Shown here one piece after another: positions 20,751-30,137 of a stretch of DNA of 64,000 nt (its first letter is position 1; each line of letters starts with the position of its first letter). Source of the DNA: Ignatzschineria larvae DSM 13226 (lineage in GTDB: Bacteria > Pseudomonadota > Gammaproteobacteria > Cardiobacteriales > Wohlfahrtiimonadaceae); NCBI RefSeq assembly GCF_038500265.1, contig NZ_CP150637.1, positions 2,311,501-2,375,500 on the forward strand. The letters are read 5' to 3'. Below the pieces are notes generated by a model that worked only from the letters and a program-made list of their open reading frames with translations, had not been told where the DNA came from and ran no database searches. The translations under genes and the position numbers were made by a program.

Positions 20751-21404
20751 GTGAAACAGCAGCGAGCAATCGTCGTATTTAGCGGCGGTCAAGATAGCAC
20801 TACTTGCCTTTTCTGGGCAAAAGAGAGATTCCAAGAAGTTATTGCTTTAACGTTCGATTACGGACAACGCCATCAGCAAGAGGTGCAACATGCTAAAGCG
20901 ATTGCCAAAGAGCTTGGCGTAGAATGGCTTCCTTTCCAACTCGATCTCTTCTCTAAACTCACGCAAAATGCTTTAACCAGCAATCAGGTCAACATCGAAC
21001 AGAAAGCGGGAGAATTACCTTCAACTTTTGTTCCCGGCCGTAATCATCTCTTCTTCTCTATTGCGGCAATGGTGGCTTATCAGAGAGAAGCTCAACATAT
21101 TATTGTGGGTGTCAGTCAAACCGATTTCAGTGGTTATCCTGATTGCAGAGATAACTTTGTAAAATCCCTCAATGTCACATTAAATTTGGCAATGGAGGCC
21201 GATTTTCAAATTCATACGCCGTTAATGTGGTTAGATAAAAAAGAGGTATGGGCACTCTCTGATCAATTAGGCGCATTTGATTATATTCAACAAAAAACAC
21301 TGACCTGCTATGAAGGGATTCCTGCTTCTGGTTGCGGTGTTTGCCCGGCCTGTATTTTACGGCAAAAAGGATTAGAAGCATATTTAGCAGAAAAGGGGGA
21401 ATAA
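20751..21404 (+). CDS. queC: 7-cyano-7-deazaguanine synthase QueC
   Basis: ATP-dependent enzyme that converts 7-carboxy-7-deazaguanine to preQ0 in queuosine synthesis. Its 217 residues carry the PP-loop [10 protein letters not shown] (residues 9-18), [13 protein letters not shown] and the C-terminal zinc site [16 protein letters not shown]. The start is GTG at 20751 with GGAG upstream; the ATG two bases earlier reads straight into TGA and cannot be the start. First gene of queCDE and controlled by the preQ1 riboswitch before it. Confidence 0.95.
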   Translation: MKQQRAIVVFSGGQDSTTCLFWAKERFQEVIALTFDYGQRHQQEVQHAKAIAKELGVEWLPFQLDLFSKLTQNALTSNQVNIEQKAGELPSTFVPGRNHLFFSIAAMVAYQREAQHIIVGVSQTDFSGYPDCRDNFVKSLNVTLNLAMEADFQIHTPLMWLDKKEVWALSDQLGAFDYIQQKTLTCYEGIPASGCGVCPACILRQKGLEAYLAEKGE

Positions 21405-21405
21405 G

Positions 21406-21831
21406 ATGTTACAGCAATTCTACCCAACGCCTGCCCATCCTTTTCGTTATGAGATGAATAAGGATCTTCATTTTGCAGCCGCCCACCATATTCCCGATCC
21501 ATCCGCCGGCATCTGCCAACAAGTTCATGGCCATACCTATTTTGTCAATATCACAATTGTCGGAGATACGCTAGATGAGTGTGGTTTTTTAGTGAATTTT
21601 CAGCTGATTAAAAAGCTGGTTCATGCCCCCTATGATCACACACTACTCAATCACCATGAGGATTTTAGTACGCGCCCACCTTCCACTGAAGTGGTCACCG
21701 AAGCCATTTGGCGACGAATACAAGATCATCTGAATACCCTTCCCCACCAGCCCCGTTGCCTCCAAGTATTAGTACGCGAAACACCGACAAGTTATGTCTG
21801 CTATCGACCCAAAGCGGAGGATTTTATATGA
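21406..21831 (+). CDS. queD: 6-carboxy-5,6,7,8-tetrahydropterin synthase QueD
   Basis: Makes 6-carboxytetrahydropterin from dihydroneopterin triphosphate, the first dedicated queuosine step. Its 141 residues show the zinc histidines in HFAAAHHI and in VHGHTYFV, the catalytic Cys just before (CQQVHGH), and the C-terminal VLVRETPTSYVCY. It begins one base after the queC stop with GGGGGAATAAG as ribosome site, and its stop overlaps the queE start (ATGA), so the three genes form one tightly coupled operon. Confidence 0.94.
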   Translation: MLQQFYPTPAHPFRYEMNKDLHFAAAHHIPDPSAGICQQVHGHTYFVNITIVGDTLDECGFLVNFQLIKKLVHAPYDHTLLNHHEDFSTRPPSTEVVTEAIWRRIQDHLNTLPHQPRCLQVLVRETPTSYVCYRPKAEDFI

Positions 21832-22550
21832 ACTTCCCGGTATTAGAGATTTTTGGCCCAACGGTTCAAGGTGAGGGAATGGTCATTGGGCGCAAAACTT
21901 GCTTTGTCCGTTTTGCTGCCTGCGACTATCAATGTGTTTGGTGCGATTCGAAATTCACTTGGGATGGATCTGTTAAACCTACCTTAATGAATAGTGAAGA
22001 GATTCTGACAGCACTCATTGCATTGCAACAAGATCATTTACAACACAATCGTGTAGATCATATTACCATTAGTGGCGGTAATCCTGCGCTCTTTAAGGGA
22101 TTAGATCAATTGGTGCACTTACTCCATCAAGCGGGTTTTAAAGTTGCGATTGAAACCCAAGGATCTCATTGGAATGAAGCACTCTTAGAGATCGATGAGG
22201 TCACTCTCTCCCCTAAACCCCCTTCAAGTGAAATGATCACCGATTTCCCGTTATTAACTCAAATTATTCAGCGATTAAAAGGACGGAATATCTCCCTTAA
22301 AGTCGTCATTTTTAATGATGAGGATTTACGCTATGCCGAAGAGATCTACCAGCTTTATCCGGATATTCCCCTCTATCTACAAGTAGGAAATGATCGATTA
22401 GAGGATCATGATGAAGCGGCGATAGCTCACTATCTACTCCAAAGGTATCGGCAACTAGTCGATAAAGTGATGCAATCCACCGCCCTCAAAAATGTTCGAG
22501 TCTTACCACAGCTGCATGCGTTGCTCTGGGGCAATCGTCGTGGCGTTTAG
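21828..22550 (+). CDS. queE: 7-carboxy-7-deazaguanine synthase QueE
   Basis: Radical SAM enzyme for the third step of queuosine synthesis. The N-terminus has EIFGPTVQGEGMVIGRKTCFVR and the iron-sulfur motif C32-x3-C36-x2-C39 (CDYQCVWC), followed by HITISGGNPAL. It is 240 residues. The start at 21828 is chosen because it overlaps the queD stop as ATGA and begins at the family start; a reading frame open further upstream lies inside queD. Last gene of the queCDE operon; queF, the next enzyme, is at 48188. Confidence 0.94.
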   Translation: MNFPVLEIFGPTVQGEGMVIGRKTCFVRFAACDYQCVWCDSKFTWDGSVKPTLMNSEEILTALIALQQDHLQHNRVDHITISGGNPALFKGLDQLVHLLHQAGFKVAIETQGSHWNEALLEIDEVTLSPKPPSSEMITDFPLLTQIIQRLKGRNISLKVVIFNDEDLRYAEEIYQLYPDIPLYLQVGNDRLEDHDEAAIAHYLLQRYRQLVDKVMQSTALKNVRVLPQLHALLWGNRRGV

Positions 22551-22980
22551 AACGTCAACATTGCGAGTTTGAACATTAGCACCTCATGATCAAGCTTTAG
22601 AGATAAACTCTCACTCTTTTAGTAAGGATTCCCTAAAAAATAAACCTATCATTAATAAAATAAATTATAACAATAGATTAGGTGATGGTAGGATAGGTTG
22701 TAGATCTAATCTAGCTTGCCATCATCTTTTTGATTTGTAGTCGAGCACACTTATTATTGAATCCGTAAAAACCATATGATATATCCTCATATATAGTTAG
22801 CATATATTAATAAATATATAGGTTTATGTTGATTGTTTTATATTTATTTATACTGTTTTATACTGATTAATTTATTTATATTAAATGATTATTATTTATA
22901 AAAATAAGTGATTCCCCTATAATAGAATCTGTTTAAGATGATGACATCTTATCATTTGACTAAAATTATGGGAGTAGACA
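22551..22980. other. Intergenic region with candidate promoter for the first pyruvate oxidase gene
   Basis: About 430 bases, strongly AT-rich, with no gene. Near its right end is TATAAT (22918-22923) with TTTATA (22895-22900) at 17 bases, a plausible sigma-70 promoter. No clear terminator for queCDE was found. Confidence 0.45.
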
Positions 22981-24708
22981 ATGGCTAAGAAAAAAGTTGC
23001 CCGAATAGTGGTAGAAACATTAGAAAACTTTGGGGTGAAACGTTGCTATGGGGTCGTCGGTGATACCCTTAATGAAGTAACCGATGCAATGCGCTACCAT
23101 AGCAAAATTGAGTGGGTACATATGCGTCATGAAGAAGCTGGTGGTTTTGCGGCCGGCGCAGAAGCATTTATGACCAAGAATCTTACTGCCTGTGCGGGCT
23201 CTTGTGGTCCTGGTAGTTTGCATTTTATTAATGGCCTTTTTGAGAGTCATCGTAACGGTTCCCCTGTTGTGCTTATCGCTAGCCAATTACCGACTAATGT
23301 CCTTGGCACCAATTTCCCACAAGAAGTAGATTACACACCTATCTATAAAACATGCTCTGTCTTCTGTGAAACCGTCACCAACGCGCATGAAGCCAAACGA
23401 ATCTTAATGAGTGCTTGCCAAGCGGCAATTACAAAGAAAGGCGTTGCGGTTGTCATTCTTCCTTCCGATATCAGTGCAACAGAAGTAGAAGATGCGCCTG
23501 TCTTACAACAGTATCAACCTAAGAATCCTCTGGTTCGTCCGCAAGATGATGAAATTCAAGCAATGGCAGCACTTCTCAATGCCGATGGTAAAATCGGGAT
23601 TTATGCCGGCGCAGGTTGTGAAGATGCAAGAGATGAAGTATTAGCACTGTGTGAGAAGCTCAATGCCCCCATGGCGCATACCTCTCGCGCGAAAGATTTT
23701 GTTGAGTGGGATAATCCTTACAATGTGGGTATGACCGGAATGTTGGGCGTTAAATCGGGCTATGAGATGCTAATGCATTGCGATACGCTCTTAATCCTCG
23801 GCGCAGATTTTGCTTGGTCTCAATTTTATCCAAAGCATGCCAAAATTATTCAAGTGGATATCGATCCTAAAAAACTCGGCCTTCGTCATGCAATCGAATT
23901 AGGGGTGATTGGTAATGTCAAAGAGACCATCAATGCCCTGCTCCCTTATCTACATCAGCGAGAATCAACAGAATTTCTCCATACCTATACCGAGATGCAC
24001 AAAAAAGCAATGGAGAAACTCAATGAGAAAGCTATCGCTCACGACCATGATCTGATTCATCCGCAATATCTCACAGAGCTACTCAGTCAATATGCCGATG
24101 AAGATGCGCTGTTAACCGCAGATACGGGATCAGCAATGGCTTGGTCTTTACGTCATTTTCATACAAATGGCAAACGCCGGACACTGCTCTCAATGAAACA
24201 TGGCACCATGGCCAATGCAATGTCTCAGGCGATTGGTCTTCAGAAAGCTTATCCAACACGTCAAGTAATCTCTCTCTCCGGCGATGGTGGTTTTGCGATG
24301 TTAATGGGTGATCTCTTAACACTTGTACAAGAAAAAATTCCTCTTAAAGTGGTGATTCTCAATAATAGTACGCTCGACTTTGTCGAACTTGAGATGAAAG
24401 CAGAAGGGATTGTTAATAGCTATACCGATCTCCAAAATCCTGATTTTGCTAAAGTTGCAGAATCTGTCGGCATTAAAGGTTTCTCAGCAAAAGATTCTCA
24501 TACCTTAGAAGAGACGGTGAAAAACTTCTTAGCCTTTGATGGCCCTGCGATCTTAGATGTCTATGTCAATCGTTTAGAACTGATCTGGCCACCGCACCCT
24601 GAATTTAGTAACTTCGAAAATATGGCACTCTATGGCACTAAAGCCATCTTAGGAGGTGAAGGTCATACTTTCATGGATATGCTCAAAGACAACTTCATCA
24701 ACAAATAA
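22981..24708 (+). CDS. poxB: Thiamine-diphosphate-dependent pyruvate oxidase / quinone pyruvate dehydrogenase, copy 1
   Basis: TPP- and FAD-dependent enzyme of the PoxB type, expected to decarboxylate pyruvate to acetate at the membrane, passing electrons to quinone (or oxygen). Its 575 residues include the activating Glu region HMRHEEAGGFAAGAEA, ACAGSCGPGSLHFINGL, the middle FAD domain GIYAGAGCEDA and the TPP motif SGDGGFAMLMGDLLTL with LNNSTLDFVELEMKAEG. E. coli PoxB has VLGFVAMEMKAGG at the last site, so substrate use may differ. A paralogue of the same length follows after a MITE. Confidence 0.85.
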   Translation: MAKKKVARIVVETLENFGVKRCYGVVGDTLNEVTDAMRYHSKIEWVHMRHEEAGGFAAGAEAFMTKNLTACAGSCGPGSLHFINGLFESHRNGSPVVLIASQLPTNVLGTNFPQEVDYTPIYKTCSVFCETVTNAHEAKRILMSACQAAITKKGVAVVILPSDISATEVEDAPVLQQYQPKNPLVRPQDDEIQAMAALLNADGKIGIYAGAGCEDARDEVLALCEKLNAPMAHTSRAKDFVEWDNPYNVGMTGMLGVKSGYEMLMHCDTLLILGADFAWSQFYPKHAKIIQVDIDPKKLGLRHAIELGVIGNVKETINALLPYLHQRESTEFLHTYTEMHKKAMEKLNEKAIAHDHDLIHPQYLTELLSQYADEDALLTADTGSAMAWSLRHFHTNGKRRTLLSMKHGTMANAMSQAIGLQKAYPTRQVISLSGDGGFAMLMGDLLTLVQEKIPLKVVILNNSTLDFVELEMKAEGIVNSYTDLQNPDFAKVAESVGIKGFSAKDSHTLEETVKNFLAFDGPAILDVYVNRLELIWPPHPEFSNFENMALYGTKAILGGEGHTFMDMLKDNFINK

Positions 24709-24713
24709 TCAAA

Positions 24714-24886
24714 TATAATGAATTTGGTTTAGGAAAAATAGTTTTAAGTAGCTAGTATAGGGTTTTAAAAGCACATCAAACCATGCTAAACAACACTTGC
24801 AAGATGCCGGATAGAACAGTTTTCTCGCCTCGATCAGTTGATGTGCCGGCATTTGGATAAGCTTATTTTGAACCGATATTACTATA
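24714..24886 (+). repeat. MITE copy 1 (long form, 173 bp)
   Basis: Left end TATAATGAATTTGGTTTA and right end TTGAACCGATATTACTATA are imperfect inverted repeats. The inner segment carries GATGCCGG and GCCGGCAT arms shared by all five copies. It lies between the two pyruvate oxidase genes, 5 bases after the first stop codon. Confidence 0.85.
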
Positions 24887-25054
24887 ATTTTTCATCAATG
24901 AACGACCCCCGGTGATGCATTAGATCAGAGAAGAATCTTTGCCCATTGGGGTCTCTTTTATCTCGGATTGTTCATCCCATTAAAATCCCTCAAGGATGAA
25001 GTATACGTCAGGAAGACGGGTGATGAAGATCCTTATCAACAAGAGGATACTGAT

Positions 25055-26782
25055 ATGTCTCACAAAAAAGTCGCCCAGATTGTCGTGGAAACCTTAGAAA
25101 ATTTTGGTGTAAAACGTTGTTATGGAGTTGTCGGAGATACCCTCAATGAAGTCACTAATGCGATGCGCTTTCATACCGACATTGAATGGGTGCATATGCG
25201 TCATGAAGAAGCAGGCGGATTTGCTGCCGGCGCAGAAGCGCTAATTAGTGACCGTTTAACCGCTTGTGCAGGCTCTTGTGGCCCTGGTAGCTTACACTTT
25301 ATCAATGGCCTTTATGAAAGTCACCGCAATGGTGCACCTGTTGTATTAATTGCTAGCCAACTCCCCACTCATGTCCTTGGCACTAATTTCCCACAAGAAG
25401 TGGATTATGCACCAATCTACAAAGGCTGTTCGGTATTTTGTGAAATGGTCACTCATCCGGGCGATGCTAAAGCCATTGTGACTCGAGCTTGTCATGCAGC
25501 ACTCAGTAAACGGGGATTAGCAGTGGTTATTCTCCCCTCAGATATCAGTGCAGCAGAAGTAGAAGATCAGTTAGTATCCCAACTCTATATTCCAGAACAA
25601 CCGCTCATTCGACCGCAAGATCGAGAAATTGCAAAGATTGCCGAGCTACTCAATCAATATCAAAATATCGGCATTTATGCCGGCGCAGGCTGTGCTGATG
25701 CGAAACCTGAACTCCTAGCCCTTGCCGAAAAACTCAAAGCGCCTATTGCCCATACCTCTCGTGCGAAAGATTTTGTGGAGGGGGATAATCCTTACAATGT
25801 GGGAATGACCGGCATGATGGGAATACGCTCTGGTTATGAAATGATCGAGCATTGCGATCTACTTCTAATTTTAGGAGCTGATTTTGCGTGGTCGCAATTT
25901 TATCCTAAGAATGCCAAAATTATTCAAGTGGATATCGATCCTGATAAGCTTGGTCTGCGCTTCCCAATCACCTTAGGTGTAATAGGTCATATTCGTGAAA
26001 CTATCACCGCCCTACTTCCTCAATTGACGGCTAAAACCGAAGATCATTTCCTCAAAACGTATCAAACACTCTATCAAAAAACAAAAGATCATCTCAATAA
26101 GAAGGTTATCGCCGGCGACGATGGCTTAATTCACCCGCAATATTTAACATCACTTATCAGTCAATATGCCGATAAAGATGCCCTAGCAACGGCAGATGGC
26201 GGTTCAGCAACCGTCTGGTTACTGCGCCATTTTGCGATTGAAGGGACACGCCGGACACTGATCTCACTTAAACATGGCACGATGGCAAATGCGATGCCAC
26301 AAGCGATTGGATTACAAAAAGCCTATCCTCATCGACAAGTCATTGCCCTCTGTGGTGATGGTGGGTTAACAATGCTGATGGGTGATCTGTTGACTATTGT
26401 TCAGGAAAAACTCCCTCTTAAAATTGTCATTTTAAATAATGGTACGCTCGATTTTGTGGAGCTTGAGATGAAAGCAGAAGGATTAGTCAATCACTATACG
26501 GAACTACAAAATCCCGACTTTGCTAAAATGGCTGAGGCTATCGGTCTTAAGGGCTTTAGTGCTACTGATCCTCATACATTAGAGACAACCGTGCAAGCAT
26601 TCTTAGCGCACGAAGGGCCTGCACTTTTAGATGTCCATAGCAGTCGATTAGAGTTAATCTTTCCACCGCATGCCACAGTAGAAAATTACGAGCATATGGC
26701 ACTTTATGGCACCAAAGCTATTTTAGAAGGGCAAGGAGAGGATTTTATCGATCTATTAGAGGATAATTTTGTTAAAAAATAA
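25055..26782 (+). CDS. poxB: Thiamine-diphosphate-dependent pyruvate oxidase / quinone pyruvate dehydrogenase, copy 2
   Basis: Paralogue of the preceding gene, exactly the same length (575 residues) and identical at most positions by eye, including HMRHEEAGGFAAGAEA, ACAGSCGPGSLHFINGLYE and NNGTLDFVELEMKAEG. Differences cluster in the linker regions and near the TPP site (GGSATVWLLRHF here, TGSAMAWSLRHF in copy 1). The start at 25055 is chosen by alignment with copy 1 and the AGAGGA ribosome site; the ATG at 24968 adds 29 unrelated residues. A terminator follows at 26821. Confidence 0.85.
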   Translation: MSHKKVAQIVVETLENFGVKRCYGVVGDTLNEVTNAMRFHTDIEWVHMRHEEAGGFAAGAEALISDRLTACAGSCGPGSLHFINGLYESHRNGAPVVLIASQLPTHVLGTNFPQEVDYAPIYKGCSVFCEMVTHPGDAKAIVTRACHAALSKRGLAVVILPSDISAAEVEDQLVSQLYIPEQPLIRPQDREIAKIAELLNQYQNIGIYAGAGCADAKPELLALAEKLKAPIAHTSRAKDFVEGDNPYNVGMTGMMGIRSGYEMIEHCDLLLILGADFAWSQFYPKNAKIIQVDIDPDKLGLRFPITLGVIGHIRETITALLPQLTAKTEDHFLKTYQTLYQKTKDHLNKKVIAGDDGLIHPQYLTSLISQYADKDALATADGGSATVWLLRHFAIEGTRRTLISLKHGTMANAMPQAIGLQKAYPHRQVIALCGDGGLTMLMGDLLTIVQEKLPLKIVILNNGTLDFVELEMKAEGLVNHYTELQNPDFAKMAEAIGLKGFSATDPHTLETTVQAFLAHEGPALLDVHSSRLELIFPPHATVENYEHMALYGTKAILEGQGEDFIDLLEDNFVKK

Positions 26783-26818
26783 TAACTTACAGCCTCATTA
26801 GCAGAAATAGATACAGAC

Positions 26819-26848
26819 AAAAGCCCAGATATATCTGGGCTTTTCTTA
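26819..26848. terminator. Probable bidirectional terminator between pox copy 2 and the SMR genes
   Basis: Perfect palindrome aagcccagat/atctgggctt (26821-26842) flanked by A-run on the left and TTTT on the right, so it can serve the rightward oxidase gene and the leftward SMR pair, which converge here. Confidence 0.85.
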
Positions 26849-26904
26849 TGGCTGTTTGGAAGAATACAAATACAAGATTTAACAATCACCTGATCTTATA
26901 ACCA

Positions 26905-27264
26905 TTAAGTCATCGACATATCGGCCAAGTTGAGTAAGACAACGCCGACGACCACTAATGTTAAGCTGATGACCTTCTGCACAGTGAGATGTTCTTTGAA
27001 AAAGATCGTGCCTGAAATCGTCATTAAGACGGTCGAAAGCCCAGCCCATACAGCATAGCCAATACTCATATCAATACGGCGCATCACTAATGTAATGAGA
27101 AACAGAAAGAGCGCATAACCGATTACTACGCCCGCCAAAGTCAATTTAGATGCCCCGCTGCCTAAAAATTTAAGGCTCGTTGTAGCAAAAGCACTACAAA
27201 AGATCGCAAAAATCAGCAGTACCCAAACATTAATACTGTCGATAAAATGGATGACTGTACTCAT
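26905..27264 (-). CDS. SMR family transporter subunit lacking the membrane glutamate
   Basis: Small multidrug resistance protein of 119 residues with four membrane segments. The conserved segment reads AIFCSAFATTSLKF; aligning it with EmrE (ILAEVIGTTLMKF) puts Ser24 where the essential proton-coupling Glu14 normally sits. The Trp63 equivalent is kept (IGYAVWAG). Its start overlaps the stop of the upstream SMR gene (ATGA), so the two are co-translated and probably form a heterodimer in which only one subunit carries the glutamate. Substrate unknown: drugs, guanidinium or polyamines are possible by family. Confidence 0.88.
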   Translation of the reverse strand: MSTVIHFIDSINVWVLLIFAIFCSAFATTSLKFLGSGASKLTLAGVVIGYALFLFLITLVMRRIDMSIGYAVWAGLSTVLMTISGTIFFKEHLTVQKVISLTLVVVGVVLLNLADMSMT

Positions 27265-27617
27265 GCTTTCTCACCCTCTTTCTTCCCGGTATGACGTGAT
27301 TGAGGTTCAAAAGTTAAACCAATCACACCAAGGCTTATTAGAATAAAGGCTGCAATTTTGAGCCCGGAGATATGGGCATCGAAGAATGCGATATCGATAA
27401 GTGAAATTGCCACCATACCAATTGCCGTCCAAAGTGCATAAGCGATTGAGATTTGAATACGGGCAATACAAGCAACAAATGCTAAAAAACCAAGGCCATA
27501 AAAAACAAGCATAAAGAGAGAGGGTATCACTTCATGAAACCCATTCGATAACTTCATACAGACAGTTCCGAGCACCTCAAAACAGATGGCGAGCGCCATT
27601 AAAAATCCTGCAGGCAT
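27261..27617 (-). CDS. SMR family transporter subunit
   Basis: Small multidrug resistance protein of 118 residues with four membrane segments. The essential glutamate is in place at residue 14 (MALAICFEVLGTVCMKLS) and the aromatic pair position is IAYALWTAIGMV. First gene of a two-gene unit, overlapping the next by 4 bases. It resembles heteromeric SMR pairs such as MdtIJ or EbrAB in arrangement. The start at 27617 has a GGGAGATT ribosome site. Confidence 0.9.
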   Translation of the reverse strand: MPAGFLMALAICFEVLGTVCMKLSNGFHEVIPSLFMLVFYGLGFLAFVACIARIQISIAYALWTAIGMVAISLIDIAFFDAHISGLKIAAFILISLGVIGLTFEPQSRHTGKKEGEKA

Positions 27618-27885
27618 AATCTCCCTTTCTCAACGATCTTTATAAATTGATGACAACATTCTACACATTTTTTTTAAATTGATCTGTTCTAATTCCGTAA
27701 AAATGATGATTCTGTGACTTATTGCGCCGTTTTACTATAAAAAGTCGACAAAATAGATATTCAATAAGAATTTCCATAAATTACAATCTTTTCCTATTTA
27801 TCGAGAAGCCACCCATAAATATCGAAAAATAGACCTTTAAAAACAATAAACTACCATCTATTTATCTGTTTTTATAAAATAGTAT
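27618..27885. other. AT-rich divergent intergenic region
   Basis: No gene seen. Upstream of the SMR pair (leftward) and the initiator tRNA (rightward). AT-rich with A/T runs around 27665-27675; only the tRNA promoter at its right end is convincing. Confidence 0.3.
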
Positions 27886-27913
27886 TTGCATTTAACTGAT
27901 TCCTGTATATAAT
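27886..27913 (+). promoter_or_regulatory. Promoter of metY (initiator tRNA)
   Basis: TATAAT at 27908-27913 with TTGCAT at 27886-27891, spacer 16. The tRNA begins 15 bases after the -10. Confidence 0.7.
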
Positions 27914-27927
27914 AGCTACTTCATTGA

Positions 27928-28004
<77 letters not shown>

Positions 28005-28014
28005 AATAATAATA

Positions 28015-28040
28015 AAAGCCCGTTTTTAAACGGGCTTTTT
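28015..28040 (+). terminator. Terminator between metY and rimP
   Basis: Stem aaagcccgtt (28015-28024) with aacgggcttt (28028-28037) and five T in a row. It ends the tRNA transcript and would act as an attenuator for read-through into rimP-nusA-infB. Confidence 0.9.
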
Positions 28041-28086
28041 GCATACTTAAAATTTTATTTAACCTAAATGGAACATTATCACCTAT

Positions 28087-28563
28087 ATGCGTAAAGATCC
28101 TTACAATCTTACAGAACTCCTAGCGCCTTCCGTAGAAGCACTAGGATATCGGTTATGGGGGATTGAATTTCATCCAAATACTAAAAATGCTATTTTGCGC
28201 ATCTATATCGATAAAGCAGATGGCATCGGCATTGAGGATTGTGAAATTGTCAGTCACCAAATAACGGGGCTTTTAGATGTCCACGACCCTATTACCATGG
28301 CTTATACGCTTGAAGTATCATCACCAGGATTAGATCGATACTTTTTTAATGCGGCACAATTTGCTGAATACCCTGATCAACTCATCGCTTTTCAATTACG
28401 TTCTGCGATTAATAATCGCCGTAAATTCCAGGGTAAAGTCGTGGCTGTCACAGATACAGATCTCTCTGTGTCTATGCGCCTTGAAAACAATCAATTTTCG
28501 GAAGAGCCCGTGATGATTCCGCTATCTAATATTGATCGAGCACAGCTTGTGATCGACTTTTAA
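28087..28563 (+). CDS. rimP: Ribosome maturation factor RimP
   Basis: Assists late maturation of the 30S subunit. Its 158 residues show LAPSVEALGYRLWGIEF at the N-terminus, LRIYIDKADGIGIEDCE and the family motif LEVSSPGLDRYFF. First protein gene of rimP-nusA-infB-rbfA-truB. The ribosome site before the ATG is weak, but the start fits the family and nothing upstream extends it. nusA follows after 22 bases. Confidence 0.95.
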   Translation: MRKDPYNLTELLAPSVEALGYRLWGIEFHPNTKNAILRIYIDKADGIGIEDCEIVSHQITGLLDVHDPITMAYTLEVSSPGLDRYFFNAAQFAEYPDQLIAFQLRSAINNRRKFQGKVVAVTDTDLSVSMRLENNQFSEEPVMIPLSNIDRAQLVIDF

Positions 28564-28585
28564 TTTTATCTAAGAGAGTTCTCAA

Positions 28586-30079
28586 ATGAATAATAAAGAA
28601 ATACTACTCGTTGCAGAAACCGTCTCAAATGAGAAAGGGATTTCTCGTGATGAGATCTTTGCGGCATTAGAATTCGCATTAGCTGCAGCTGCGCGCAGAA
28701 CTTATACTATTGATGTTGATCTTCGTATTGAGATCAATAAAGCTGATGGCTCTTATCGTACTTTCCGTCGTTGGATGGTGGTTGATGATCATCTTCCAAG
28801 AGAAGAGCAAGTGCCCACAAGACAAATCACCCTTTCAGCGGCACAAATTGATGATCCTAACATTCAAGTGGGTGATTTCATCGAAGATGAGATTGAAAAT
28901 ATCCCATTTGCCCGAATTGGCGCACAGACAGCGAAGCAGATCATCTTCCAAAAAATTCGGGAAGCTGAAAGAACCCAAATGGCACGTCGCTATGAGAACC
29001 GAATTGGCGACTTAATTCGCGGCACAATCAAACGAATCGACCGAGGTAACTTTTATGTGGATATCGGCGATAATGATGAAGCATTTCTCCCAAAAGAGAA
29101 TATGATTCCTCGCGAATCACTTCGTATCGGTAACCAAGTACGTGCCGTCCTTGAAGAGATCAGTATGGATAACCCTCGTGGGCCTCAGGTTGTGCTCTCT
29201 CGTAAAAGCGATGCCTTAATCAAAGCACTCTTTGAGATCGAAGTCCCTGAAATCAATCAAGGTTCTATCGAGATTATTGCTGCAAGTCGTGATCCTGGTA
29301 GTCGTGCTAAAATCGCAGTTAAAACCCATGACCAACGAATCGACCCTGTGGGCGCCTGTGTGGGTATGCGCGGTTCACGTGTGCAAAATATCACGAAAGA
29401 ATTAGCGGGTGAGCGTGTTGATATCGTCCTTTGGGATGAGAATCCTGTACAATTTGTCATTAATGCCATGTCACCTGCTGAAGTGATGTCTGTTGTCGTT
29501 GATGAAGATCGTCATATGATGGATATTGCCGTTAGCCAAGATAAGCTATCACAAGCCATTGGCCGAGGTGGTCAGAACGTTCGCCTTGCTTCAAAACTCA
29601 CAGGCTGGGAATTGAATGTGATGGGTAGCGATGATGCACAGCAGAAATATGAGAAGGAATCCGGTCGCATTATAGATATCTTCATGGATGGTTTAAATGT
29701 CGATGAAGAGGTTGCGGAAATCCTTGTTCGTGAAGGTTTCTCAACACTTGAAGAAGTGGCCTATGTGCCTGTATTTGAAATGCTTGAAATTGAAGAGTTC
29801 GATGAAGAGATTGTCGAAGCATTACGAGATGCTGCAATTGAAGCGCTCAATAACAAGAAAGCGTTACTACAAAATTTAGGGGAATCAGCGCCAACGCCTG
29901 AACTCATTGCGCTCTTAGATGATAATGAGTTACTTGCAATTACGCTTGCAAAGAGTAATATCCGTACCATAGATGATCTTGCAGAGCTTTCAACTGATGA
30001 GTTATGTGAACTCGCCGAAATGGAAGAAGAAGATGCAAGTCGGTACATTATGGCAGCAAGACAGAGCTGGTTCGAATAG
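28586..30079 (+). CDS. nusA: Transcription termination/antitermination factor NusA
   Basis: RNA polymerase-bound factor for pausing, termination and antitermination. Its 497 residues show the N-terminal domain (FAALEFALAAAARR), an S1 domain from about 135 (RGTIKRIDRGNFYVDIGDNDEAFLPKEN), two KH domains (DPVGACVGMRGSRVQNI and QAIGRGGQNVRLASKLTGW), and two acidic C-terminal repeats from about 365, as in other Proteobacteria. Located between rimP and infB in the conserved operon. Confidence 0.96.
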   Translation: MNNKEILLVAETVSNEKGISRDEIFAALEFALAAAARRTYTIDVDLRIEINKADGSYRTFRRWMVVDDHLPREEQVPTRQITLSAAQIDDPNIQVGDFIEDEIENIPFARIGAQTAKQIIFQKIREAERTQMARRYENRIGDLIRGTIKRIDRGNFYVDIGDNDEAFLPKENMIPRESLRIGNQVRAVLEEISMDNPRGPQVVLSRKSDALIKALFEIEVPEINQGSIEIIAASRDPGSRAKIAVKTHDQRIDPVGACVGMRGSRVQNITKELAGERVDIVLWDENPVQFVINAMSPAEVMSVVVDEDRHMMDIAVSQDKLSQAIGRGGQNVRLASKLTGWELNVMGSDDAQQKYEKESGRIIDIFMDGLNVDEEVAEILVREGFSTLEEVAYVPVFEMLEIEEFDEEIVEALRDAAIEALNNKKALLQNLGESAPTPELIALLDDNELLAITLAKSNIRTIDDLAELSTDELCELAEMEEEDASRYIMAARQSWFE

Positions 30080-30137
30080 TATGAATAGATAAAGATAACA
30101 TTGAAATAGACAGATTTTGTCTACTTGGAAGATAAGA

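Noticed and set aside
20749-20754. ATG two bases before the queC GTG
   Set aside because: It reads ATG TGA, so it stops at once. The GTG at 20751 is in frame with the QueC PP-loop.
24714-24886. MITE copy 1 as a terminator for the first pyruvate oxidase gene
   Set aside because: The element's ends can pair, but no compact GC stem followed by a U-run is present, and the same sequence occurs at unrelated sites.
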